Source: Flavobacteriaceae bacterium UBA3179
GTDB lineage: Bacteria; Bacteroidota; Bacteroidia; Flavobacteriales; Flavobacteriaceae
Assembly (NCBI GenBank): GCA_002364245.1
Contig: DEXR01000050.1
Span: 178,878-201,027, forward strand
DNA length: 22,150 bases
Reading direction: 5' to 3'
Positions within the stretch are counted from its first letter, which is position 1. Each line of letters opens with the position of its first letter. Under the pieces are notes generated by a model. The model was given only the letters and a program-made list of their open reading frames with translations. It was not told the origin of the DNA and did not search any database. The translations under genes were made by a program, and so were the position numbers. Of the stretch, positions 1 to 6,291 are shown in pieces.

Positions 1-148
1 TTGCCTCCCTTTGTTGTTTCCACCCGTATTTTGATGACCAGTTAGAAATGGTCTTTTCCTGCACCCCAACTATTTCGGCAATACGTTTATTCGTTTCGCC
101 TTTCATAAATAGCTGCTTAGCGGTAGCGCGTTCTTTATCTTTTGCCAT
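1..148 (-). CDS. HTH protein resembling a phage small terminase subunit (5' part only)
   Basis: Reading leftward from an ATG at 148-146, the frame is open for 49 codons to the window edge. The N-terminus is MAKDKERATAKQLFMKGETN. A helix-turn-helix pattern follows (KRIAEIVGVQEKTISNWSSK), then YGWKQQREA. This matches the usual N-terminal DNA-binding segment of small terminase subunits (gpP/Terminase_5-like), in which the protein recognises phage DNA for packaging by the large subunit. It runs divergently from the head protease at 313, so the packaging genes probably lie to the left in the opposite orientation. The protein is cut by the window end. A plain transposition or regulatory HTH protein is an alternative. 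Confidence 0.6.
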   Translation of the reverse strand, partial: MAKDKERATAKQLFMKGETNKRIAEIVGVQEKTISNWSSKYGWKQQREA

Positions 149-312
149 ACACTGCAAAGATGGCGCACCCCTTTAGGCTGTGAAAAAGTACTATAAAGTT
201 CACGGTGGTTTTAACTGGTATTTAGTCAGATTTTTCACTGTTAGTATTCAAGCAACTTTTTAAAACTGGGCCACCGCATCGCAAATTTGTAACCTCAAGA
301 CACACGAACGCG
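149..312. promoter_or_regulatory. Divergent promoter region between packaging-like gene and head operon
   Basis: This 164-base gap separates divergent starts and must hold the promoters of both. Near-matches to the Bacteroidota -7 box TAnnTTTG, each with C for the first T, are CAAATTTG at 282-289 (rightward, 23 bases before the protease ATG) and CATCTTTG at 162-155 on the minus strand (6 bases before the HTH ATG). No convincing -33 TTG was found for either. Half-site-like motifs are present: GTGAA at 180-184 and TTCAC at 199-203 and 234-238, so that GTGAAAAA (180-187) is repeated inverted as TTTTTCAC (231-238). CGGTGG (203-208) and CCACCG (271-276) form another inverted pair. An operator role is a guess. 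Confidence 0.35.
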
Positions 313-1491
313 ATGGTTAAAACCTTATTAGAATTACAAGCTACCAGAGACTACGGCTCTTTACTCATTACAGCTGAAGTAAAGAACAAAGTGGCTTATT
401 TATCTATTGAAGGATATATACACCCGTGGGCGGACGCTTCATCCAAAAACTTAAAAAATGAAATAAAAAAACTTAAAAGCGAAGGTGCTACAGAAGCTGA
501 ATTGTATTTAAACACTGAAGGCGGTGTTTGTTTTCAAGCCAATGAAATGGTTAACATTTTAAAGGAAAACTTCGGAAACAATATCCCATTAAAAATAGGT
601 GCTTTAGCAGCCAGTTCCGGAAGCTTTATCGTTGCTGTTTTTAACAAGACAGCTTCAGCGTATAAAAATTCCAAGTTTATGGTACATAAACCGCAAGGTG
701 GTTTTAGAGGTACCGCAGCTCAAGTAAAAAAGTCGCTTAAATCCCTTCAAGATTTAGAAGATGATTATAAAAGAGAATATGCTCGAGCTTTCAATAAAAC
801 TGAAGATGAGATTGAAGAAATGTGGAAAGATGGTGATCACTGGATGACCGCAGATGAAGCTTTAGAGGAAGGACTTATCTCTTCCATTATTGAAGAAGAA
901 GCCGAAATAACTCCTGCAGCACATTTACAATTAGTAGCTGCCGGCGCACCCGGAGTAACTAAAGAACCGGAACCAACCCCGGAACCAAAAAAGAAAAATC
1001 AAAACTCAAATACAACCACTATGGACAAAAAAGTGTTGGCAGTAAAATTAGGACTGCCGGAAGATGCTACTGAAGCGCAAATTAATGCCGCTTTAGACAA
1101 GCAAAGAGAGCAGGCAAATACTGCCGCCACGCTCCAAGCCAAATTAGATGGCCAATCAAAAGAAGCCAAAGAAGCAAAAATTAAGGCTCTACTTGATAAA
1201 GGAGAAAAAGAGAAGAAATTCACTGGTGATATGCGCGCGCACTATCAAGCATTTGCAGAGGCAAATTACGAAGGTGCTGAAAAAGCCATTGAAGCTTTAG
1301 AGCCGGTGGCTAAAATCGACACCAAAAAAGACCCAAAGAATCCGGGCGGTGAAAGCACAAAGGATGCTCTTGAAAGCTACCAAGCTTATTTGGATGCTGA
1401 AAATGGTGATGCACTTTGGGCAACTCTTGAAGAAGAGAATCCAGAATTAGCTGAAAAACTAATCACGGCACATTACAACAAAGAAAATTAA
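313..1491 (+). CDS. Phage head maturation protease (ClpP-like, S14/S49 type) fused in frame to scaffold
   Basis: A 392-residue protein. The first roughly 200 residues follow the ClpP/crotonase fold. The nucleophile motif LAASSGS places Ser at about 101, the catalytic His is in KFMVHKPQ (about 125), and the acidic residue is in GDHWMTADEA (about Asp175), matching the Ser-His-Asp order of ClpP. The linker at about 215-235 is rich in Pro, Glu and Lys. The remainder is charged, Ala/Glu/Lys-rich and helical, as in capsid scaffolds. By family knowledge, the protease cleaves scaffold and capsid N-termini during prohead maturation. It lies directly upstream of the capsid gene. An internal ATG at 1021 marks the start of the scaffold part (see the separate entry). 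ATG 313 was chosen as the first start; no SD is visible, as is normal for this phylum. Confidence 0.88.
   Translation: MVKTLLELQATRDYGSLLITAEVKNKVAYLSIEGYIHPWADASSKNLKNEIKKLKSEGATEAELYLNTEGGVCFQANEMVNILKENFGNNIPLKIGALAASSGSFIVAVFNKTASAYKNSKFMVHKPQGGFRGTAAQVKKSLKSLQDLEDDYKREYARAFNKTEDEIEEMWKDGDHWMTADEALEEGLISSIIEEEAEITPAAHLQLVAAGAPGVTKEPEPTPEPKKKNQNSNTTTMDKKVLAVKLGLPEDATEAQINAALDKQREQANTAATLQAKLDGQSKEAKEAKIKALLDKGEKEKKFTGDMRAHYQAFAEANYEGAEKAIEALEPVAKIDTKKDPKNPGGESTKDALESYQAYLDAENGDALWATLEEENPELAEKLITAHYNKEN
1021..1491 (+). CDS. Possible separately translated scaffold protein nested in the protease gene
   Basis: An in-frame ATG at codon 237 of the protease gene begins MDKKVLAVKLGLPEDATEAQ, immediately after the low-complexity linker. 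It would give a 156-residue acidic, coiled-coil-rich protein. Nested in-frame protease/scaffold pairs are well known in lambda (C/Nu3) and Mu (I/Z), where the shorter product is the scaffold made in excess. The bases before this ATG are A/C/T-rich (tcaaatacaaccact) and resemble other gene starts in this operon, with no SD. Internal initiation is an inference from position and analogy. The alternative is that only the fusion is made and self-cleavage releases the scaffold. Confidence 0.45.
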   Translation: MDKKVLAVKLGLPEDATEAQINAALDKQREQANTAATLQAKLDGQSKEAKEAKIKALLDKGEKEKKFTGDMRAHYQAFAEANYEGAEKAIEALEPVAKIDTKKDPKNPGGESTKDALESYQAYLDAENGDALWATLEEENPELAEKLITAHYNKEN

Positions 1492-1527
1492 ACCACGCTA
1501 AAACGCGATTATAATACCATTTAAACG

Positions 1528-2529
1528 ATGAAAAATACAATTAGAAAAATAGTAGGATTGGCGGTTATAATGCTTGCCTTTTTGACTTTCAATGCGGTAA
1601 GCGGTCACCCGGTAGAAAGTTTGACAGATCAAATACCGCAAATGGCCTTTGCAGCTGTAGCAAAAAATGAGCTTGCTGTAAAAGAGCTTAATAAGCATTT
1701 TCGCCATTTAGATAGGCCTTGGATGGGTAGAATCCCTTCTAAAAATAATTGGGTTAACAACGATGTGATTAAGCTCAATGAAATTGGAGCTGATCCAGAA
1801 GTGTTGATCAATAATAACACCTATCCAATTGCGGTTGCAGCTCGGCCAGATGAAAGCACGGTAATTTCATTATTTAAGTACGATACTACCAATACGGTTG
1901 TTACTGATGATGAAATCTATGCGTTGCCTTATGATAAAATAGGCAGTGTGCAAATGCAGCACCGTGAAACATTAGAAGAGCAAACTGCAGATCACGGATT
2001 GCACTCATTGGCACCATATGAAAATACAGCAACAAGCCCAATAATTGAAACCACTGGCGAAACGGTTGATGGTAGAAAACGAATGGTCTATGCTGATTTG
2101 GATAACCTTAAAAAGAAGTTGAATAAACTGAAAGTGCCATTAAAAGGCCGTGTGTTAGTGTTATCAACAGATCACGCATCCGATTTATGTATTGAGGATA
2201 AAGACTTGAGAAATCAGTTGGCAAACCATAAAGAAGGAACCCCACCTCCAAGAATGGCCGGCTTTGATTTGTATGAAGATGTATATGCACCAAAGTATGA
2301 TGGAAGCACTCAGAAAATCGCTTTCAATAGCGTGACTGAAGGGAAAGAAGCATCGGTTTATTTCTATGCGCCACGTACTGCAAAAGCGAAAGGATCAGTA
2401 AAAAGATACGCACGCTTAGCTGAGAACGACCCAGAGAATAGAGAAACCACTATGGGCTTTAGACTTTACAATATTGTAATTCCAACCCATAACACGTCAA
2501 ACGGAGCAATCATATCCGCAGACGCGTAA
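1528..2529 (+). CDS. Phage major capsid protein
   Basis: A 333-residue protein directly after the protease-scaffold gene, which is the standard position of the major head protein. The body (residues about 45-333) contains DRPWMGRIPSKNNWVNNDVI and a long mixed alpha/beta region ending in FRLYNIVIPTHNTSNGAI, in keeping with capsid proteins of Bacteroidota Mu-like prophages. The assignment rests mainly on position and size. An oddity is the N-terminus: MKNTIRKIVG followed by a strongly hydrophobic stretch and NAVSG looks like a secretion signal, which is unexpected for a cytoplasmic capsid subunit. It may be an N-terminal assembly segment removed by the upstream protease. ATG 1528 is the only reasonable start; a later start would lose the hydrophobic segment. 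Confidence 0.75.
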   Translation: MKNTIRKIVGLAVIMLAFLTFNAVSGHPVESLTDQIPQMAFAAVAKNELAVKELNKHFRHLDRPWMGRIPSKNNWVNNDVIKLNEIGADPEVLINNNTYPIAVAARPDESTVISLFKYDTTNTVVTDDEIYALPYDKIGSVQMQHRETLEEQTADHGLHSLAPYENTATSPIIETTGETVDGRKRMVYADLDNLKKKLNKLKVPLKGRVLVLSTDHASDLCIEDKDLRNQLANHKEGTPPPRMAGFDLYEDVYAPKYDGSTQKIAFNSVTEGKEASVYFYAPRTAKAKGSVKRYARLAENDPENRETTMGFRLYNIVIPTHNTSNGAIISADA

Positions 2530-2546
2530 TCTAAAAACAAACGATC

Positions 2547-2873
2547 ATGGAAAAATTTAAAATAGGAAGTGCTGTAGTTTTTGCTCTTGCATCTGCTGCA
2601 GCTATTGAGCTCGAAACTTCAGAGAGTAAGTCTGTTGTAACAATTGACTTGGAAGAGGATGCAACATTAGCATTATCAAGTGATGCTTTGCCAAGCCCCG
2701 GTGATGAGTTGATCTTAAAAGTTTCAAGTGATGCCACGGCTCGCGATTTAACATTAGGTACCGGAATTACCGCTCCAGTAATTGCCGGAGTGATCAACAA
2801 AACAAAGGTGCAAAGCTTTGTTTATGATGGTGGCAATTTTATCGCCACTGGCGCACCCGTGCAAATAGACTAA
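2547..2873 (+). CDS. Small beta-rich virion protein, probably head decoration or head fibre
   Basis: A 108-residue acidic protein starting 17 bases after the capsid stop codon. It is rich in Ser, Thr, Val, Asp and Ala. Alternating patterns such as VVTIDLEEDATLALSS and DELILKVSSDATARDLTLGT suggest an all-beta fold. The N-terminal stretch AVVFALASAAAIEL is mildly hydrophobic but lacks a proper signal sequence. Genes of this size next to the major capsid gene usually encode capsid-stabilising or surface-decoration proteins, and that role is inferred from position and composition only. No family motif was recognised. It is the last gene before a hairpin at 2885-2912 and the lysis cassette. Confidence 0.5.
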   Translation: MEKFKIGSAVVFALASAAAIELETSESKSVVTIDLEEDATLALSSDALPSPGDELILKVSSDATARDLTLGTGITAPVIAGVINKTKVQSFVYDGGNFIATGAPVQID

Positions 2874-2884
2874 AAGTAAAAAAG

Positions 2885-2912
2885 GCTGGCCAACTTATTG
2901 CAAGTGGCCGGC
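2885..2912 (+). other. GC-rich hairpin between head and lysis genes
   Basis: The arms GCTGGCCAACTT and AAGTGGCCGGC pair with one G-U pair and one bulged A around a five-base loop (ATTGC), giving 11 base pairs. The 3' side is AACCCTTTGGGG with no U-run, so this is not a standard intrinsic terminator. It sits between the decoration-like gene (stop at 2873) and the endolysin ATG (2938). It could mark an mRNA processing site or protect the 3' end of the highly expressed head transcript, or set the head/lysis expression ratio. Confidence 0.5.
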
Positions 2913-2937
2913 AACCCTTTGGGGTAAATAAAGAACA

Positions 2938-3369
2938 ATGGTTACAAGCAAAAATTGCATAGACAAATGGGGAAGCCCTTCAAACTTTAACGAAGGGCTT
3001 TTTATGAAACTATGGGATATACCAGATGAAATTAATCAAAGTATTCCAGAGCTTCCAAATCGATTGTATTGCAATGAAAAAATTGTAAAACCATTAGAAA
3101 AAGCTTTTCAGAATATAATAGACCGCTGCTTAACTGACGAAGTAAAAACGTGGGATGGATGTTTTAACATCCGAAAAAAACGTGGTTTAAATAGTTGGTC
3201 ACTTCATAGCTGGGGAATTGCAATAGATATCAATGCAGCTTGGAATGGATTAGGCAAAACACCTCAAATGAGCAAAGAACTTGTAAAGTGTTTTACAGAT
3301 GAAGGTTTTGAGTGGGGTGGCAATTGGTCAAGAAAAGATGGAATGCATTTTCAATTAAAAAATATATAA
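2938..3369 (+). CDS. Phage endolysin, peptidase M15 family (VanY/D-Ala-D-Ala carboxypeptidase-like)
   Basis: A 143-residue protein carrying the zinc motif of M15 peptidases: SLHSWGIAIDIN, which supplies His90 and Asp97, and DGMHFQL, which supplies His137. Spacing and total size match compact phage L-alanyl-D-glutamate or D-Ala-D-Ala peptidases (M15C-like) that cut the peptide stems of peptidoglycan at lysis. There is no signal peptide, so export would need a holin. The next gene overlaps by one base (TAATG at 3367) and encodes a spanin-like lipoprotein, forming a lysis pair. The pair is placed between head and tail genes. A second in-frame ATG at codon 23 would still retain the motifs, but the first ATG is preferred. 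Confidence 0.85.
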   Translation: MVTSKNCIDKWGSPSNFNEGLFMKLWDIPDEINQSIPELPNRLYCNEKIVKPLEKAFQNIIDRCLTDEVKTWDGCFNIRKKRGLNSWSLHSWGIAIDINAAWNGLGKTPQMSKELVKCFTDEGFEWGGNWSRKDGMHFQLKNI

Positions 3370-3848
3370 TGAAAATAGGGAGTGTTACATTTTTGTTAGT
3401 GTTAGTACTGTTAACCTTGGTTGGCTGTAGGACGGTTAAGCCGACCAAGGAAACGGTGCGCACTGTTAAAGATAGTACCATTACCGAGGTAACGTACCAA
3501 AAACGAGATACCACTATTATCATTCCTGGAGACACCTTAAAGGTTCGCGTTCCGTTTACTGAAATCACAAAAGAACCCTTTATTAAAAAGTCTGGAAGAT
3601 CTACTGCAATAATTACTCGTAAAGGTGATAGTATCGATGTAGAATGTATTACTGAAGAGTTATTACAAAGATTTGAGATTGTAGATAAAATGATAAAGGA
3701 ACTACGGTTAATACAAGAATCTGAAAAACAAAGAATAGAAATACCCGTGCGGTATATCCCTTGGTGGATTGAAATCCTTGCGTGGATTGGCGGTGCGGCA
3801 TTAATAGGCTTAGGAATTGTCTTAGCCTTAAAACTTAAATTCATTTAG
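3369..3848 (+). CDS. Probable unimolecular spanin: lipoprotein with C-terminal transmembrane helix
   Basis: The start at 3369 gives 159 residues and a clean lipoprotein signal: Lys2, a hydrophobic run, and the lipobox LVGC with Cys20. A start further upstream would bury the signal. Residues about 21-92 are predicted mostly beta (repeated TVKD/TITEVTY/TTIIIPGDTLKV patterns), 95-125 are a charged helix, and 130-156 (IPWWIEILAWIGGAALIGLG) are a transmembrane segment. An outer-membrane lipid anchor at the N-terminus plus an inner-membrane helix at the C-terminus is the hallmark of u-spanins such as T1 gp11, which fuse inner and outer membranes in the last step of lysis. The one-base overlap with the endolysin gene supports a lysis role. 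The function is inferred from architecture, not from sequence similarity. Confidence 0.65.
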   Translation: MKIGSVTFLLVLVLLTLVGCRTVKPTKETVRTVKDSTITEVTYQKRDTTIIIPGDTLKVRVPFTEITKEPFIKKSGRSTAIITRKGDSIDVECITEELLQRFEIVDKMIKELRLIQESEKQRIEIPVRYIPWWIEILAWIGGAALIGLGIVLALKLKFI

Positions 3849-3850
3849 CG

Positions 3851-4312
3851 ATGCAAAAAAAAGAGATACAGGCGTTAGCCGAAAAATTCTTAAAAGACAA
3901 TCCAACTGAAGGTGTGGTATTTGCCACAACGGACGGGCAATTGTTTACCAATGTGAACGCTGCCAAGCTTCACGCAACGACCAACCCAAAAAAGAAAAAA
4001 CTAACAGTTTTGACTTTTGAGGCAAATGGAGCTGATACCGATTCTGGTAAAAAAGCTTCTACAGAAAACGATCGCCCAACTGCAAAAGAATTGATTGCTC
4101 AAGTGGCAACACTTAAAGACAAGGAAAAGCTTGATGCGTTGGAAAAAGCCGAAAACGATCACGATGAACCTGCTCGTAAAACGGTTATTGCGGCTATTGG
4201 AAAGCGTAGAGCTGAGCTTGCAGATGACGGCGGTACCGAAACCGACAAAAATCGTAAAAAAGACGATCCAGAAACGGAAGAAAATAAAGACGAACCAAAA
4301 AACGATAAGTAA
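3851..4312 (+). CDS. Uncharacterised acidic phage protein between lysis and tail-sheath genes
   Basis: A 153-residue, highly charged protein. Residues 1-50 (QKKEIQALAEKFLKDNPTEG, then VFATTDGQLFTN and AAKLHA) look like a small folded domain. Residues about 75-120 are helical (PTAKELIAQVATLKDKEKLD). The C-terminus (EETDKNRKKDDPETEENKDE-like composition) is probably disordered. It starts two bases after the spanin stop and overlaps the sheath start by one base (TAATG). In Mu, this interval encodes neck and connector proteins between capsid and sheath, so a head-tail completion role is possible. No family was recognised and the assignment is only positional. Confidence 0.6.
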   Translation: MQKKEIQALAEKFLKDNPTEGVVFATTDGQLFTNVNAAKLHATTNPKKKKLTVLTFEANGADTDSGKKASTENDRPTAKELIAQVATLKDKEKLDALEKAENDHDEPARKTVIAAIGKRRAELADDGGTETDKNRKKDDPETEENKDEPKNDK

Positions 4313-5529
4313 TGCCAGAGTTTGACGGAGTAATTGTAAACCAATTAGATGGCGGCCTTGGCCGTAGAACGCCAAGCGATGACGGCGTTGCCATTTTGGT
4401 AGTTGGTTCCGGGGTGGCCACCGGTAGTTTGGCCGTAAATACAGCAGCGAAATTGTTATCGTATCAAAATGCTGTAGACCTTGGTATTGATGCATCGTAT
4501 GATGACACCAATAGCATACTTGCCAATTATCATATTGACGAGTTTTTCAGAATTAACCCCAACGGAACGCTGTACGTTGTATTAGCAGACGGCACGTTTG
4601 ACAATGATGCGTTAAAAGCAATCATTCGTGACAATACCGATATCCGTATGGTGGGTGTGGTACGCAATAGTGCCGATGCTGAAGCCGACTTCTCGGCTTA
4701 CATCGGTGGCTACCAAACAATGGTTAACGAGCTGAAAACCGAGTTTATCTATGTAGATGCGGTGATTGTTGAAGGTAATGAGTTTGCTTCTGAAACGGCT
4801 ATTGCTGCTTATGATGACCTACGAGAAGAAGAAGCTGCCAACGTGAGTGTGGTTGCTATTCAAGACCCGGTTATTAGAGCCTTAGATGCTGCCTATGCCA
4901 AACACGCTGCAGTTGGTACTGTATTAGGTGGGCTGACCGTGCGAAAGGTAAATGAAGACCTTGGCTCAGTAAACATTATTGAAAAGCCAAGTTATGCCAA
5001 AGGACAAAGTACGTTCCCATTAACCGATCGCGGTCGCGGTCGTTGGTTAAGTGCGGTACTGCAAAACGGTGTAGCTGTTAGCACGTTAACCCCTGCTGAA
5101 AAAACAGCTTTAACCGAAACCGGTTACATTTTTGTTGGAAGCTATGCAGGCCTTTCCGGTTTGTATTTCAATGCCGGTGTAAACTGTGCAGCGATTGAGA
5201 GCGATTACTCACACATTGATAAAAACCGTATCTGGAACAAAGCCGCTCGCGGTATCCGTTTGGCTTTATTGCCACGCGTAAAGGGAAACTTATTAAAGAC
5301 ACCCGAGGGAAAGATACGCCCTACTGAAGCAGCCGAGCTTCAGCAGTTAGGAAAGCGGCCTTTAACCATTATGGAAACCGCTGAAGAGATTTCCGGCAGC
5401 TCGATCTATATTGATCCAGACCAAACGGTGAACGATCAAAACCCTTTACAAGTAAAGGCACAGCTTCAAGTAAATGGTATCATTTACGAGATACAAGTAG
5501 ACTTAGGATTAACAAATTCAATTGCATAA
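4312..5529 (+). CDS. Contractile tail sheath protein (DUF2586-like)
   Basis: A 405-residue protein directly before the tube gene, in the fixed sheath-tube order of contractile phages. The N-terminal segment GLGRRTPSDDGVAILVVGSG resembles the start of DUF2586 proteins, which serve as sheaths in Bacteroidota prophages. The middle part alternates beta strands and helices (NPNGTLYVVLADG, IRMVGVVRNSADAE, TEFIYVDAVIVEG). The C-terminal region (RIWNKAARGIRLALLPRVKG, then IYIDPDQTVNDQNPLQVKAQ) resembles the sheath C-terminal domain, which links neighbouring subunits. It would polymerise around the tube and contract at infection. The start overlaps the previous stop (TAATG at 4310). Confidence 0.75.
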   Translation: MPEFDGVIVNQLDGGLGRRTPSDDGVAILVVGSGVATGSLAVNTAAKLLSYQNAVDLGIDASYDDTNSILANYHIDEFFRINPNGTLYVVLADGTFDNDALKAIIRDNTDIRMVGVVRNSADAEADFSAYIGGYQTMVNELKTEFIYVDAVIVEGNEFASETAIAAYDDLREEEAANVSVVAIQDPVIRALDAAYAKHAAVGTVLGGLTVRKVNEDLGSVNIIEKPSYAKGQSTFPLTDRGRGRWLSAVLQNGVAVSTLTPAEKTALTETGYIFVGSYAGLSGLYFNAGVNCAAIESDYSHIDKNRIWNKAARGIRLALLPRVKGNLLKTPEGKIRPTEAAELQQLGKRPLTIMETAEEISGSSIYIDPDQTVNDQNPLQVKAQLQVNGIIYEIQVDLGLTNSIA

Positions 5530-5530
5530 T

Positions 5531-5962
5531 ATGGCAACAGTAGTAAACAGTTTAGGAAAACTTACCGGATGGAACGCCATCACATTACGCCTTTTAGGTC
5601 GTGATGTGGTTGGTATTACCAAAGTGCAGTACAACGATGAGAAAACGGTAGAAAAGCATATGGGTGCCGGTAACTATCCAGTAGGGAAAAGCTCTACCAA
5701 TTACACCGCTTCCGCTTCTATTGATTTATATGAAGAAGAAGTGCGCGAGTTGGTAAAAGCATTACCAAGCGGCAACCGCCTGCAGGATATAGACGATTTT
5801 GATATCGTAGTATCGTATGCGTTACCGACCGGTGGTACCCAAAAAGATATTTTGCATAACTGCAGCTTCAGTACCAATGGTAAGGAAGTAAACCAAGGTG
5901 ATGGACGTATTATTAGATCGTTTGATCTTAACCCAACACACATCACAGAAAACGCAGCATAA
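5531..5962 (+). CDS. Tail tube protein
   Basis: A 143-residue protein immediately downstream of the sheath gene. It is beta-rich (GRDVVGITKVQYNDEKTVEK, TASASIDLYEEEVRELVKAL), with size and glycine pattern typical of major tail tube subunits of contractile phages, which stack as hexameric rings to form the DNA conduit. ATG 5531, one base after the sheath stop, is preferred over the in-frame TTG at 5522 that overlaps the sheath gene. It ends in a TAATG overlap with the chaperone gene. The call rests on size, fold-like composition and position between sheath and chaperone. Confidence 0.72.
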   Translation: MATVVNSLGKLTGWNAITLRLLGRDVVGITKVQYNDEKTVEKHMGAGNYPVGKSSTNYTASASIDLYEEEVRELVKALPSGNRLQDIDDFDIVVSYALPTGGTQKDILHNCSFSTNGKEVNQGDGRIIRSFDLNPTHITENAA

Positions 5963-6291
5963 TGGACAAGAAGGTTAAAGAGTTTGGAAAAGCAACGGCG
6001 GCTCAAATTAAAGAATGGAAGGATGCGCATGGCGATGTTCGCTTAATGCAACAAATGGATGAAGATGGCAACGTGCATAACACCTACTTCCGCATCCCGA
6101 AAATTGACGATAAGAGCTACGCAGCTAAAGCAGGCGGTGATGACGGTCTAAAAATAGCAACTGCACTTTACAATCAATGCCGTTTAGGTGGCAGTGATGA
6201 AGTTTCAGAAAATGATCAACTGAAGCAGGGTGTGATGCAAAAGATCGTTCAATTGGCCAAGCCAATAGACGGAGACGTAAAAAAGCTTTAA
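5962..6291 (+). CDS. Tail assembly chaperone, short (unshifted) product
   Basis: A 109-residue protein between the tube and tape-measure genes, the conserved position of tail assembly chaperones (lambda G/GT, P2 E/E+E', Mu gp41/42). The N-terminal part is charged and beta-like (RLMQQMDEDGNVHNTYFRIP) and the C-terminal half is helical. The last codons are GTA AAA AAG CTT TAA, so the gene ends just three codons after a classic -1 slippery heptamer. The unshifted product is expected to be the major one, and the shifted product is listed separately. These chaperones bind the tape measure and recruit tube subunits. They are absent from the mature virion in the studied phages. Confidence 0.75.
   Translation: MDKKVKEFGKATAAQIKEWKDAHGDVRLMQQMDEDGNVHNTYFRIPKIDDKSYAAKAGGDDGLKIATALYNQCRLGGSDEVSENDQLKQGVMQKIVQLAKPIDGDVKKL

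Noticed and set aside
4001..4495. Minus-strand open frames opposite the 153-residue gene and sheath gene
   Set aside because: They are shadow frames with low-complexity, phenylalanine-rich products. The plus-strand genes have consistent coupling and family patterns.
5522..5530. TTG at 5522 as tail tube start
   Set aside because: It overlaps the sheath gene, while ATG 5531 lies one base after the sheath stop, like other closely packed starts in this operon.
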